From Amycolatopsis tucumanensis (lineage in GTDB: Bacteria > Actinomycetota > Actinomycetes > Mycobacteriales > Pseudonocardiaceae), in contig NZ_JAKGSD010000042.1 in the NCBI RefSeq assembly GCF_021654135.1, forward strand, positions 1 through 64,000: 64,000 nt of DNA, written 5' to 3'. Shown here piece after piece: positions 22,574 to 30,472 of this stretch (its first letter is position 1; each line of letters starts with the position of its first letter). The position numbers and the translations under genes are program-made. The notes beneath the pieces were generated by a model, which made no database searches, was not told where the DNA came from, and saw only the letters and a program-made list of their open reading frames with translations.

Positions 22574-24358
22574 TCAGTTGACGCAGGTGATGCCGTTGGC
22601 GGTGATCGGCTCGTCGCTGCCCGGCGCAGGGGCCTGGGTGCTCGCGGGCGGCGCGGCGGCCGCCTGCTGGACCACGCGCGACGGGGAGGTCGAGTAGTCG
22701 CTGCCGACGAGCACGACGACGTGCCCCTTGGTCACGGTCGGGTCCTGCTCGATCGTCGCGCCCGAGCCGAGTGCGTCGGCGACCTGCTGGGCCGCCTCCT
22801 GGCCGCCTGCCGGGTAGCGGACCACGGTCGACTTGCGCGAGGTGGTGTTCGAGGTCTGGCCGCCGGTGAAGCCCTTGCCGGTGAGGCTCTGCAGGACCGT
22901 GGACGCGAGCCCCTCGCGGCCGGTTCCGTTTCGGACGTCCACGGTGGTCGCCGACTTGGCCGGACCGGTCTCGGCGGGCTGTGCGGACTGGGCCGGGGCG
23001 GTCAGGCCCTGGACGAACTCCCGGATCTGGTTCGGGTCGACCTGGATGGCCTGCCCGTCGTCCGGGGTGCTGTAGTCCATGTTGACCACCGGGATGGTGC
23101 GGAACTCCAGCTGCCCGCCGGTAAGACCCTTCATCTGCTGGGCGAACCCGAGGATGTCCCAGCCCTGGTTGAGCACCACAGACTTCTTGACCGCGTCGGT
23201 GAGGCTGTTCAGCTTGCCCGGATCGGCGAGGGTGCCTGCCGACAGCACCTTGCGCGCCATCCCGGCCATGAACACTTGCTGACGCACGACCCGGTCGAGG
23301 TCGCCGCGCGGAAGGCCGTGCCGCTGCCGGACGAACTCGAGCGCCTCGACACCGGAGATGGTGTGCTGCCCCTTGGTGAACTTCGCGCCCGAGTACGGGT
23401 CGTTGACGTTCTCCTTCAGGCACACGTCCACGCCGCCGATGGCCTTGGTGATCTCGGAGAAGCCGAGCAGGTTGACCGAGGCGTAGTTGTCGATCGTCGA
23501 GCCGGTCAGCTGCTCGACGGTCTGGATGAGGGTCTTGGCCCCGGCCTGGTTGGACTGCACCTCGATGGACTTGGCGTCCGTCTCGCCCTCTTCCTGCAGT
23601 TTCCGGCGTTCCGCGGCCTTCGCGCGGGCGTACGCTGAGTTGATCTTGTGCTTGCCGAAGCCGGGGATGTTGACGTAGGAATCGCGGGGCAGCGAGACCG
23701 CGACGGCCTTGCTGCCGTCGTTGGGGATGTGGACCATGATCAGCGTGTCGGTGTTCTCCTCGCCGTCCGCGACACCGGCGCGGAGCTGGGCGAGGAGGTC
23801 CGCCGGCAGCGGGTTGCCCTGCGCGTCGGTGCGGCTGTCCATGCCGACCAGGAGGATGTCGCGGGCCCCGTCGGCGGGCTGGTTCGCGTCGATCACGTCC
23901 GTGGTGGTGAGGCCGTTGACCAGGCCCTGCATCGCCGCCCACGCGTAGCCGGTGAGGCTCATGACTAGCAGGGACACCAGCCCCACGGCGACCTTCGCGC
24001 CCCGGCGCGACGAGCGCCTCGGCGGCGGTGGCGGCGGACGGCGGCGGATCTGGGCGGGCGCGGCCCGGTCGCGGGGCGCCGGCCCTCGCACGGCGCGGCC
24101 GGCAGGTGGGCGGCCTGCCGAGGTGCGGTTGCCCGCCGATTTGCCTGCGCGGTCGACGGCCGGGCGGCCCGCGGAGGTGCGCCCGGCGCGGTCGGCCGGG
24201 GTGCGGCCCACCCGTTCGGGCGGGACGCGGTCGGGGGAGGAGCGACCGGCGCGGTCGGCCGGCGTGCGCCGGACCGGGCCTTCGTAGCGAGCGTCGATCT
24301 GGCGCGGTCGCGGCCGTGCGGGCCGGCCGGTCCCACGATCATTCCGCGGGTCGTCCAC
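22574..24358 (-). CDS. LCP-family cell-wall glycopolymer ligase (LytR-CpsA-Psr)
   Basis: A 594-residue membrane protein that should attach phosphate-linked glycopolymers (arabinogalactan-like) to peptidoglycan. Residues 1-120 are cytoplasmic, basic and repetitive (RTPADRAGR occurs twice). One helix follows at about 122-145 (VAVGLVSLLVMSLTGYAWAA). The LCP domain has the catalytic features ILLVGMDSRTD, VSLPRDSYVNIPGFG, and RQRHGLPRGDLDRVVRQQ with the pyrophosphate-binding arginines. A LytR_C domain lies near the end (TVDVRNGTGREGLASTVLQS). GTG 24358 has AAAGGAG 9 bp upstream. An inverted repeat (24399-24420) lies in its promoter. Confidence 0.9.
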   Translation of the reverse strand: MDDPRNDRGTGRPARPRPRQIDARYEGPVRRTPADRAGRSSPDRVPPERVGRTPADRAGRTSAGRPAVDRAGKSAGNRTSAGRPPAGRAVRGPAPRDRAAPAQIRRRPPPPPPRRSSRRGAKVAVGLVSLLVMSLTGYAWAAMQGLVNGLTTTDVIDANQPADGARDILLVGMDSRTDAQGNPLPADLLAQLRAGVADGEENTDTLIMVHIPNDGSKAVAVSLPRDSYVNIPGFGKHKINSAYARAKAAERRKLQEEGETDAKSIEVQSNQAGAKTLIQTVEQLTGSTIDNYASVNLLGFSEITKAIGGVDVCLKENVNDPYSGAKFTKGQHTISGVEALEFVRQRHGLPRGDLDRVVRQQVFMAGMARKVLSAGTLADPGKLNSLTDAVKKSVVLNQGWDILGFAQQMKGLTGGQLEFRTIPVVNMDYSTPDDGQAIQVDPNQIREFVQGLTAPAQSAQPAETGPAKSATTVDVRNGTGREGLASTVLQSLTGKGFTGGQTSNTTSRKSTVVRYPAGGQEAAQQVADALGSGATIEQDPTVTKGHVVVLVGSDYSTSPSRVVQQAAAAPPASTQAPAPGSDEPITANGITCVN

Positions 24359-24398
24359 GCCAGGTGCTCCTTTCGTCGCCGCTATCGTTCACCTACTC

Positions 24399-24420
24399 GG
24401 CCGTAGCGTCGCATACGGCC
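24399..24420. promoter_or_regulatory. Inverted repeat upstream of the LCP ligase gene
   Basis: GGCCGTA (24399-24405) and TACGGCC (24414-24420) are exact inverted repeats with an 8-bp spacer, 41-62 bp before the LCP start. It may be an operator, or a hairpin ending the transcript of the upstream phospholipase/acyltransferase gene, which stops at 24447. Confidence 0.4.
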
Positions 24421-24446
24421 AACCGGAAGTGGTTCACAACACTCGG

Positions 24447-26609
24447 TTACGTGTTTTGCGCCACCGCCTTGGTGGATACGAGCGTGCTGGCCACCGCCGC
24501 CAGCGCGATCAGGGCCGTCACGCCGTGCACCGCCATCGTCACCGGATCGGCCGCCGACAGCAGCGCCGGAACGCACGCGACCCCCGTGACGACCCACGTG
24601 CTGCGCGCGCCGCTGAGCCCTGTCCGCACCGTGTGCAGGAGGAATACCCCGATCAGCAGCTGGATAAGGTTCTGGATCGGGTCGACCGGCAGTCCCATGA
24701 TCGAGCCGTCGTCACCGCCGAACCGGGTCAGCGCGAACCCGAACAGCCCGACCACGGCGAACCCGATCCCGAGCATGGTCGCCGCGTGGGCGAGCCAGCC
24801 GTCGGAGGCCGGGTGGTCCGCGACCGGGACAGCCGTCTCCCGCGGGTGGCGCTCGAACCACCAGAAGACCATCAGCGCGGGAACTGCGAGCAGCGCCAGC
24901 GCGAACCACGTGCGCGGGTCGCGGACCCAGCCGAAGATCGCTGCCGGGTGGTCCGGCAGGTAAACCAGCGCGACGACGAGCAGCATCGCGGCGAGGAAGC
25001 CCAAGTACAGGCTCATCGGCGCGCGCATCGCCAGGCGGGCGAGGCCGGCGCACCGGGTGGTCAGCCGGGCGAGCGGTTTCGCGGCCAGGCCCAGCAGGCC
25101 GATCTGGGCGGCGCCGAGCAGCAGGACCGGCAGGGTGGGCCCGGACAACGCGGGCGGCGCGCCCGGCGCGCCGAGCAGGTCGCGGCTGAGCCCGCCGACC
25201 GTGGTGAGCAGGGCGAGACCGGTGACCCCCGCGGCCGTGACACCGACCAGGAGCAGCCGGTTGGAGGTGCGGATCCGCCCGAACGCGACCTGCTGGGCGA
25301 GCAGCGCGAGGCCGAAGGCCGCCAGGTAGCGCGGGATGGGCGAGCCGATGGCCCGTGCCGCCATCTCGGCCAGCACGACGAAGGCGAGGAGGCCGGCCAC
25401 CGAGGCCGCCGCGGCGCACCGGTGCAGGGCGAGCATCAGCGGGGTGGCCACCACCGTAAGCAGGTAGATGCCCAGCAGCCACAGCGGGTGCAGAGCGATG
25501 CGCATGATCGCGGCGTTCGTGCCCTCGGGAATGCCGAGGAGTTCGAGCGCCAGCGGGACGAGCAGCGCCACCACGACGAAGATCAGGGCCGGGCGCAGCA
25601 GCCAGCTCGCGCGATGGGCGAGGTACTGGCGGTACCCGCCGCCGCTGTCCCTGGTGGCGCGCCAGCCCGCCGCGTTGGCGCGGCCGCCGGCGAAGAAGAA
25701 CACCGGGGCGAGTTGAGCCACCCACGTGAGGGGCCACAGCCAGTCCGCGCCCACGCCGGCCCACCGCGCCAGCGCGATGGCCGATTCGCCGAGGATCAGC
25801 AGCACCAGGCTGCCCACGCCGAGCGTCACCCACGGGGACAGCGGCGCAGGCGGCCTCGTGGCGGCCGGCGGCGGGGGCGTCGCGACGCGGGCGTGCCGGT
25901 GCTGCAGCCAGCCGCGGAGCCGGAAGATCAACAGGCACCCGATCACGGCGACGCCTGCCAGCAGCGGGCCGATCGGGTCGCCGACCGGCGGGCCCCAGCG
26001 CTGGTGCCAGGAGTTCACGACGAGCCCGGCGGAGTAGAGGCTCGCGACGACGCGGCACGTGCGTGGCGAGTCCATCGGGTTGATGACGCAGGCCGCGTGC
26101 ATGTCGTCGGACAGGCGCTGGTCCAGCGCCTCGCGGACGTCCTGGCCGAGGGGGTGGCCGACCGCGGCGGCGTAGCGGAGGAGGTCGTAGCCCAGGTCGT
26201 GTGCCTTGCACGGGACCGCGTAGTCCCACTTCGTGTTGTCGTCGCCCCACGGGGTCGAGCAGCCGCCGTCGACGTGCACCGCGCGGACCGTGCCGTCCCG
26301 CGCCTGCATCTGGCCGGGGACGACACCGGTGACCTGGGTGAAGTCGGCGGGCAGGAGGGCGAGCGCGGTCGCCTGCTGGCCGGGGTGGACGAGCGCCTCG
26401 ATGGCCTGCTGGGCGGCCAGCGCGCCGCCGGTGGGCGGCCCGGCGTCCGGCGGGGAGGCCGGCCGCGACGCGACGAACCCGAAGGTGACGACGGCCAGCG
26501 ACAGCACCAGCAGCCAGGCGGAGGTGGCCAGGCGGCGGCGCACCCGGGGCACCGGTGTGGTGGCCTGCCCGGGTGGCGGGTGGTCGGTGAAGGTCGCTGG
26601 GGTGATCAT
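24447..26609 (-). CDS. Phospholipase A2 / acyltransferase-3 / DUF4383-like membrane fusion
   Basis: A roughly 720-residue membrane protein with an unusual order. After one helix (about residues 25-47) comes an extracytoplasmic prokaryotic phospholipase A2-like domain: DGGCSTPWGDDNTKWDYAVP followed by CKAHDLGYDLLRY, which holds the catalytic His-Asp pair and paired cysteines. Then about ten helices with the acyltransferase-3 signature FFFAGGRANAAGWRA and the motif YRQYLAHRASWLLRP. The C-terminus resembles DUF4383 (PIQNLIQLLIGVFLLH). It may release and move an acyl chain at the outer membrane-wall face. The start is uncertain: ATG 26609 or GTG 26648. Confidence 0.75.
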   Translation of the reverse strand: MITPATFTDHPPPGQATTPVPRVRRRLATSAWLLVLSLAVVTFGFVASRPASPPDAGPPTGGALAAQQAIEALVHPGQQATALALLPADFTQVTGVVPGQMQARDGTVRAVHVDGGCSTPWGDDNTKWDYAVPCKAHDLGYDLLRYAAAVGHPLGQDVREALDQRLSDDMHAACVINPMDSPRTCRVVASLYSAGLVVNSWHQRWGPPVGDPIGPLLAGVAVIGCLLIFRLRGWLQHRHARVATPPPPAATRPPAPLSPWVTLGVGSLVLLILGESAIALARWAGVGADWLWPLTWVAQLAPVFFFAGGRANAAGWRATRDSGGGYRQYLAHRASWLLRPALIFVVVALLVPLALELLGIPEGTNAAIMRIALHPLWLLGIYLLTVVATPLMLALHRCAAAASVAGLLAFVVLAEMAARAIGSPIPRYLAAFGLALLAQQVAFGRIRTSNRLLLVGVTAAGVTGLALLTTVGGLSRDLLGAPGAPPALSGPTLPVLLLGAAQIGLLGLAAKPLARLTTRCAGLARLAMRAPMSLYLGFLAAMLLVVALVYLPDHPAAIFGWVRDPRTWFALALLAVPALMVFWWFERHPRETAVPVADHPASDGWLAHAATMLGIGFAVVGLFGFALTRFGGDDGSIMGLPVDPIQNLIQLLIGVFLLHTVRTGLSGARSTWVVTGVACVPALLSAADPVTMAVHGVTALIALAAVASTLVSTKAVAQNT

Positions 26610-26749
26610 CGCCTCCCAGAGTGGCAGGGGAGCGGCCTCTGCGGCCACCAGGGAATTCCCTGATCGTGGATTCCGGAGTGCGCCACTCTAGTGGGTGAGG
26701 GGTGGGAGGTTTAGGAGTCGGGGGGCCGGGGTAGGGCGAACGCCCTGGT
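26610..26749. other. 5' flank of the phospholipase/acyltransferase gene
   Basis: Apart from the possible alternative start at 26648, nothing coding is seen. GGGAATTCCC (26650-26659) is a short palindrome that could be a regulatory site. It merges into the G/T-rich repeat field. Confidence 0.3.
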
Positions 26750-27090
26750 GGGGGCGGGTGCTCTGGGGACGGGGGCGTTCTCGGTGTGCGAGTGGGTCTT
26801 TCGTGGGGTTGTGGGTGGGCCGGTCGTGGGTGGGTGAGTGGGCCGCTCGTGGGGGCGGGGAGTGGGCCGCTGGTGGAGCGGGGGTGGGCCGCTGGTGGGG
26901 CTGGGAATCGGGTTATGGGGTGGGCCGGGCGTGGGTGGGTGAGGGGCCCTCGTGGGGGAGGTGAGTGGGGTGCTGGTGGGGAAGGTGAGTGGGGTGCTGG
27001 TGGGTGGGTGAGTGGGGCGCTCGTGGGCGGCGGGAGTGGGGTGCTGGTGGGGGTGGGAGCGGACCGCTGGCGGGGGCGGTGTCCGTGGGC
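26750..27090. repeat. GGG-rich degenerate tandem repeat field
   Basis: About 340 bp of plus-strand G/T-rich DNA made of imperfect 22-27-bp units around the core GAGTGGGGTGCTGGTGGGG and variants such as GTGGGCCGCTGGTGG. At least eight units can be followed. Runs of three or more G occur every few bases, so the G-rich strand could form G-quadruplexes. Frames across it read as Pro/Thr-His repeats on the minus strand and Gly/Trp/Val repeats on the plus strand and are not credible proteins. It lies between divergently oriented transcription units upstream of the phospholipase gene. From 27091 to 27407 I see no gene. Confidence 0.75.
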
Positions 27091-27407
27091 GGGTGTCGTG
27101 GTGGGAATCGCCGTGGTGGTCGCGTGGCTGGTTGGTCCAGGTCTCGGCGATGCCGTTGGGACGGGAGCCCGGGCGCCGGGCTCGTAGTGGTGGGAATCGC
27201 CGCAGCGATCGGCTCGCGCGGTGAGGGCCTGTCTCGGGGGGCCGTATCTGAAAGGCTCCGGAATTGCTGTGACGCCGGTCCACCTGCCGGTGCTGGTGGC
27301 TGTGCACCCGGGCATGGCGACACGGGGTGCGGGCAAATCGGCGAGTGCGAGTGGATCGGCGACCGTGAATGGAACAGAAGAAGGTCGCCGCGCCGTCTGC
27401 GAATCGC

Positions 27408-28877
27408 TCAGTGCGTGATGTGCTTGGCTTCGCGCGGGGGTTGTGGCAGCGGTGCGGAATCGCGGGCGGCGCGGGCTATCCGGACCTGGTTGCGGCCGCC
27501 CTCCTTCGCCTCGTAGACGGCCGCGTCCGCGGCCTGCATCAGCGTCGGCAGGGTGTCGCCGTGGTCGGGGAACACCGCGACCCCGATCGAGGCCGTCCGC
27601 TCCGACACCAGCGTCTGGTCACCGCGCTTGTTGGTCGTCCTGATCTGCAGTCCGGCCACCGCCGAGCGGATGCGCTCCCCGGCGACCGTCGCCGCCGCCT
27701 GGTCCGTGTCCGGCAGCAGCACCAGGAACTCCTCACCACCGAAGCGGCCCACGACGTCGCTCGGGCGGGTCACCTCGTCCAGCAGCTGCGCCAGGTTCCG
27801 CAGCACGTCGTCGCCCGCGGGGTGGCCGTACGTGTCGTTGATCCACTTGAAGTGGTCCAGGTCGATCATCAGGATGGCCAGCGGATCGGCCGCCTTCGTC
27901 GCCCTGTTCAGGGCCCGCTCGGCCGACTCGGTCCAGCCGCGCATGTTCGCGACCTGCGTCTTCGGGTCGGTCCGCACGTCGGCCTGCAGCTGCTCGATCT
28001 CGGCGAGCCGGTTGAAGACCACCGTCACCACGGCCATGATCGCGACCGTCGGCGGCATGATCACCAGCAGGATCGCCGTCACCGCGCCTAGGCCGATCGT
28101 GATCGCCTCCAGCACGTTGTCCGCCGGGCTGCCCAGCACCGTCCGCGCGTTCGCCTTCTCCGGCGCGGCCAGCGCGATCACGGATCCGACGTAGAGGATT
28201 TGCACGCCCTCGTAGATGAGCCCGGCCACCAGCATCCAGCCGAACTCGGCGAGCGAGCCCGTGACGTCCAGCGAACCCCAGTCGTGCGGACCCAGCTCGA
28301 CGTAGACCTGGTGGGCGAGCGTCGCCGCCAGCATGTGGGCCACCGTGGAGTACACGAAGTTGTGCGCAGGCCGCCGCGCGACGAACCAGCGCTGCACCCG
28401 GACCAGGCCGACGACCAAGATCGTCAACGGCACCGGGAGAATAATCGCGGCAGGCACCACCCAGACCGCGGTCAGGTCGATCAGGACCCGGCCGCCCGCA
28501 TTTCGCCGACGTTCTTCCTGCCGCCGGGTCAGTTGAATGTGCGCCGTCGCGCCCACGGTGAGAATCGCGAAGCGCAGCCAATCGAGACCGCTCGGCGGGC
28601 TCGCGTTCACGAATGCGACGACCAGCCACGCGACCGCAATCAGTTCGGTGACGAGCAGGAAAACGATGAAACGCTTCGGCCGCCGCCACAATGCCCAATT
28701 CCGCGGCAACATGGCGCGGCGCGTGCTCGACGCATCACGCTTTGTGTTCGCCTCCGCCCTCTCGGGCGCGGCTTGGCGGGGTACCGAATTTCGCTCCTCG
28801 ATGGACTGAACGCCCTCCCTGAGGTCCGGATCGCCGTGGAGTGTAGGCGATCGCCGACGCGCGTGGTGCGGAGGCAT
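27408..28877 (-). CDS. Diguanylate cyclase (membrane GGDEF protein)
   Basis: A 489-residue c-di-GMP synthase. After an 80-residue basic cytoplasmic tail come about seven hydrophobic segments (residues 85-290, for example FIVFLLVTELIAVAWLVVAF), a membrane sensor without a named family. The GGDEF domain holds LMIDLDHFKWINDTYGHPAG and the active loop RFGGEEF. The inhibitory RxxD site (RPSD) lies five residues before it, so product inhibition should work. No EAL domain is present. ATG 28877 follows GGGAAGG by 8 bp, so earlier in-frame starts at 28898 and 28958 are less likely. It is divergent from the micro-ORF array. Confidence 0.88.
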   Translation of the reverse strand: MPPHHARRRSPTLHGDPDLREGVQSIEERNSVPRQAAPERAEANTKRDASSTRRAMLPRNWALWRRPKRFIVFLLVTELIAVAWLVVAFVNASPPSGLDWLRFAILTVGATAHIQLTRRQEERRRNAGGRVLIDLTAVWVVPAAIILPVPLTILVVGLVRVQRWFVARRPAHNFVYSTVAHMLAATLAHQVYVELGPHDWGSLDVTGSLAEFGWMLVAGLIYEGVQILYVGSVIALAAPEKANARTVLGSPADNVLEAITIGLGAVTAILLVIMPPTVAIMAVVTVVFNRLAEIEQLQADVRTDPKTQVANMRGWTESAERALNRATKAADPLAILMIDLDHFKWINDTYGHPAGDDVLRNLAQLLDEVTRPSDVVGRFGGEEFLVLLPDTDQAAATVAGERIRSAVAGLQIRTTNKRGDQTLVSERTASIGVAVFPDHGDTLPTLMQAADAAVYEAKEGGRNQVRIARAARDSAPLPQPPREAKHITH

Positions 28878-29048
28878 CGGCTCACCTTCCCTCGACATCG
28901 CGTACCGCCGCCGGGTAACTTTGCTGTGCCCGGAACGACGCCGGGTACTTTCCATCAACAGGTATCATCTCACCGCACGCGAAGCGTCGCGTACCGCCGC
29001 CACGAGCGGCCGCGCGAACGTGACGCGTCCCGGCCACAGGCACCGAAT
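28878..29048. promoter_or_regulatory. Intergenic region between the cyclase gene and the micro-ORF array
   Basis: A 170-bp region with an AT-richer core around 28945-28970 (TACTTTCCATCAACAGGTATCATCT, given here as positions 28946-28970 in part). TATCAT at 28963-28968 is a possible -10 for the plus strand, which would give the micro-ORFs a leader of about 90 nt. TACCCGG/CCGGGTA-like pieces recur (28911-28947). No -35 is convincing. Confidence 0.35.
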
Positions 29049-29061
29049 GGAGGTGTTCCTC

Positions 29062-29082
29062 GTGTCTGACCGCGACTTCTGA
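29062..29082 (+). CDS. Micro-ORF 1, hexapeptide V(M)-S-D-R-D-F
   Basis: A complete reading frame of six sense codons (GTG TCT GAC CGC GAC TTC) and TGA. GGAGG at 29049-29053 lies 8 bp before the GTG, an ideal ribosome-binding distance. The predicted peptide is fMSDRDF. It is the first of three copies spaced exactly 73 bp apart. It differs from the others only in residue 2 (Ser for Arg). It could be a signalling peptide, a RiPP-like precursor or a translational sensor. No modifying enzyme such as a P450 is nearby. The call rests on repetition and spacing only. Confidence 0.5.
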   Translation: MSDRDF

Positions 29083-29134
29083 TCCCCTGGTCTGAATAGC
29101 GCTCGTTTTCGTTCCCGTGGGAGAGGTGTTCGTC

Positions 29135-29155
29135 GTGCGCGACCGCGACTTCTGA
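29135..29155 (+). CDS. Micro-ORF 2, hexapeptide V(M)-R-D-R-D-F
   Basis: Second copy: GTG CGC GAC CGC GAC TTC TGA, with GAGAGG at 29121-29126 placed 8 bp upstream. The predicted peptide is fMRDRDF. The stretch GTGTTC(C/G)TCGTG between ribosome site and start is also shared with copy 1, but the 40 bp between stop and next ribosome site are strongly diverged. Confidence 0.5.
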   Translation: MRDRDF

Positions 29156-29207
29156 GGTGCCCTCGATTTGTGTTTGTTTCCGCCCGAATAACGTGAGGTG
29201 AATCGTC

Positions 29208-29228
29208 GTGCGCGACCGTGACTTCTGA
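29208..29228 (+). CDS. Micro-ORF 3, hexapeptide V(M)-R-D-R-D-F
   Basis: Third copy: GTG CGC GAC CGT GAC TTC TGA, with GTGAGG at 29193-29198 about 9 bp upstream. It encodes the same peptide as copy 2, with one silent change (CGC to CGT), which supports selection on the peptide. It ends 26 bp before the stop codon of the convergent MFS gene. Confidence 0.5.
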   Translation: MRDRDF

Positions 29229-29254
29229 TCTTCCGAATGCAGCCGCCGCTGCCG

Positions 29255-30472
29255 TCAGCCGGTGCGGGTCGCATCGCTGTCCGTGCCGAGCACCCGGCCC
29301 CACGCCACCGCGAGGGGTACACCGAGGACCACCCCGGCCGCGCCCGCGATCATGATCGCGGTGGTCGCCGCGCCGGACCACTGCGCGAGCACGCCGCCGA
29401 GCGCGACCCCGACGCCCTGCGCGACCCGCAGGCCGGTCCGGTACAGCCCGCCCGCGCCACCGCGGAGCTCGTTGGGCACCCACGTGATGAACGTGGCCCC
29501 GACGGTGATGATGTACGCGCCCGTCGCGCCGGCCAGTGCGAGGACGACCAGGGCGAGCACCAGGTCCGGGCGCAGCCCGAACGCGAGCAGCAGTGCCGTC
29601 GGCACGACCGCGAGCACGCCGACCGTGCGGCGGCGGGCCGAGGCCGAGACGTAGCGGGACAGGACGAACACGCCCAGCGCGAACCCCAGCGGGTCCGCGG
29701 CCAGCAGCCACCCGACGGCCTGGTCGGGGGCGCCGATCTCGCGCGCCAGCGGGGCGGCCAGGCCTGCCGGCACCATGGCGAGCCCGACCAGCCAGGACAG
29801 GCCGAGCAGCACGCGCAGCCTGCGCTGGGAGGCGACCCAGCTGATGGCGCCGAACCAGGAGCCGTCGCCGTCGCCCGCTGCCGGGCGCGGGCGCACCCAG
29901 TGGTGCAGGGCCACCGCGCTGATCGCGAACGTCAGCGCGTCCAGGGCCAGCGCCAGCGACGGGCCCGCGGCGGTGACGATCACGCCGCCCAGCGCGAGCC
30001 CGGCCAGCATCGTGGTGTTCGTGGTGATGCCGCGGATGTCCTGGCTGCGCAGGTACAGCTCGTCGTCGGTGAAGATCTCGCGGGTCAGGGCGTTCTGCGC
30101 GGCGTTGGACGGCGCGCCGGCCAGCCGCGCGAGCATGACCAGCACGCACAACCACACCACCGGCATGCCCGGCACGGCCATGATCGCGATGAAGAACGCC
30201 TGCAGCGCCGCGGTGACCACGAGGATCGTGCGGCGCGGGTAGCGGTCGGCCAGCTGGGCCAGCCCGAGGCCGCCTGCCAGCGCGGGCAGGAAGGTGAGGG
30301 CGTAGGCGACCGCGGACCACAGCGCCGAGCCGGTGCGGTGGTAGACGGTGAGGGCCAGCGCGACCGTGGTCAGCTGGTCCCCGAGCACCGACTGGGCCTC
30401 GGCCAGCCACACGGTGCGGAACTCGCGGTTGGCGAGCGCCGCACCCATGGATGGGCGAGTCGTGGTCTTCAC
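29255..30472 (-). CDS. MFS exporter (EntS/drug-efflux-like)
   Basis: A 405-residue, 12-helix major facilitator of the type that exports siderophores, peptides or drugs: NREFRTVWLAEAQSVLGDQL in helix 1, ALPFLP-like TFLPALAGGLGLAQLADRYP with loop motif ADRYPRR, and long hydrophobic helices in the second half (ALGVFVLSRY, GVVLGVPLAVAW). GTG 30472 is used, with GGGGAG just upstream; ATG 30448 is an alternative. Its 3' end faces the micro-ORF array, 26 bp away, and an antisense interaction between the transcripts is possible. If the hexapeptides are exported this is the obvious candidate, but that is inference. Confidence 0.82.
   Translation of the reverse strand: MKTTTRPSMGAALANREFRTVWLAEAQSVLGDQLTTVALALTVYHRTGSALWSAVAYALTFLPALAGGLGLAQLADRYPRRTILVVTAALQAFFIAIMAVPGMPVVWLCVLVMLARLAGAPSNAAQNALTREIFTDDELYLRSQDIRGITTNTTMLAGLALGGVIVTAAGPSLALALDALTFAISAVALHHWVRPRPAAGDGDGSWFGAISWVASQRRLRVLLGLSWLVGLAMVPAGLAAPLAREIGAPDQAVGWLLAADPLGFALGVFVLSRYVSASARRRTVGVLAVVPTALLLAFGLRPDLVLALVVLALAGATGAYIITVGATFITWVPNELRGGAGGLYRTGLRVAQGVGVALGGVLAQWSGAATTAIMIAGAAGVVLGVPLAVAWGRVLGTDSDATRTG

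Noticed and set aside
24429-26663. 744-codon open frame on the plus strand opposite the phospholipase/acyltransferase gene
   Set aside because: It is an antisense shadow: Arg/Gln/His-rich, no domain, and the minus strand has clear motifs and membrane helices.
26711-27307. Pro/Thr-rich minus-strand frame that could look like a secreted repeat protein
   Set aside because: It exists only because of the G/T-rich repeats; no signal peptide, no ribosome site, and other frames are equally open.
29049-29228. CRISPR array or biarylitide-type (bytA) RiPP locus at the 73-bp repeats
   Set aside because: Only three units, spacers are not unique inserts and no cas genes exist. The peptide lacks the Tyr/Trp/His pattern of biarylitides and no P450 gene is adjacent.
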